A DNA stretch of 29,729 bases from Hysterium pulicare CBS 123377. Taxonomy: Eukaryota; Ascomycota; Dothideomycetes; Hysteriales; Hysteriaceae. The stretch spans positions 1-29,729 of the forward strand of contig AJFK01000677.1 of the NCBI GenBank assembly GCA_000467715.1, given 5' to 3'. The notes below the pieces were generated by a model. That model was not told the DNA's origin. It saw nothing but the letters and a program-made list of their open reading frames with translations, and searched no databases. Positions 29,704 to 29,729 of the stretch are shown here, in pieces; the stretch's first letter is position 1, and each line of letters begins with the position of its first letter. The translations under genes and the position numbers were made by a program.

Positions 29704-29729
29704 GGGGGGGGGGGGGGGGGGGGGGGGGG
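29704..29729. repeat. Terminal poly-G run (26 G)
   Basis: An uninterrupted run of G to the last base. Fungal telomeres are TTAGGG-type, so this is not telomeric. Poly-G tails are a known artefact of two-colour sequencing at read ends, so the sequence most likely stops at 29703. Confidence 0.8.

Noticed and set aside
29641-29729. Telomere at the right end
   Set aside because: There is no TTAGGG-type repeat; a pure G run is not a fungal telomere.

Overview
The window is nuclear DNA of a filamentous ascomycete (Pezizomycotina; Leotiomycetes would fit, but I cannot prove the class). The evidence is short GT..AG introns (about 50-170 nt) with CTAAC/CTGAC-like branch sites, a fungal Zn2Cys6 regulator, a fungal-type mitochondrial ribosomal protein mS23, a Helo-like STAND N-terminal domain and a fungal PPR protein. 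I saw no intact transposon, tRNA, rRNA or CRISPR. The last 26 bases are a pure G run that looks like a sequencing or assembly artefact at a contig end.

Layout. (1) 0.4-6.7 kb, + strand: a tandem cluster of four two-exon paralogues coding for ~100-residue proteins. Each has one N-terminal membrane segment and a 32-residue C-terminal block starting YLDW. There is also a broken fifth copy near 3.6-3.85 kb and a shared repeat downstream of the copies. I do not recognise the family. (2) 7.0-13.6 kb: a possible small metabolic group with a five-exon Zn2Cys6 transcription factor (-), a three-exon short-chain dehydrogenase (-), an NmrA/isoflavone-reductase-like protein (+) and a cis-CaaD-like tautomerase (+). 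(3) 13.9-16.3 kb (-): a STAND/NLR-like protein with a Helo-like N-terminus, winged-helix-like segment and ankyrin-like end but no NACHT ATPase. (4) 16.7-19.7 kb: a divergent pair of mitochondrial genes, a PPR protein (-) and mS23/Rsm25 (+), sharing a 360-bp promoter. (5) 19.9-22.0 kb (-): a decayed gene, then an intact three-exon hypothetical gene with an acidic tail. (6) 22.9-25.3 kb (+): a five-exon secreted protein with an Ala/Gly-rich hydrophobic region, a Pro-rich linker and a C-terminal NucA/NucB-like nuclease domain. (7) 25.3-29.7 kb: no conventional gene, but at least six regularly spaced minus-strand modules, most with CACGTG, then TATATAAA, then a conserved core about 90 bp downstream. 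They run to the contig end.

The two most unusual parts are the tandem small membrane-protein family at the left end and the array of E-box/TATA modules at the right end. Exon boundaries below were worked out by hand from reading-frame continuity and splice consensus. In every spliced model reported as a gene the phases join without an internal stop.
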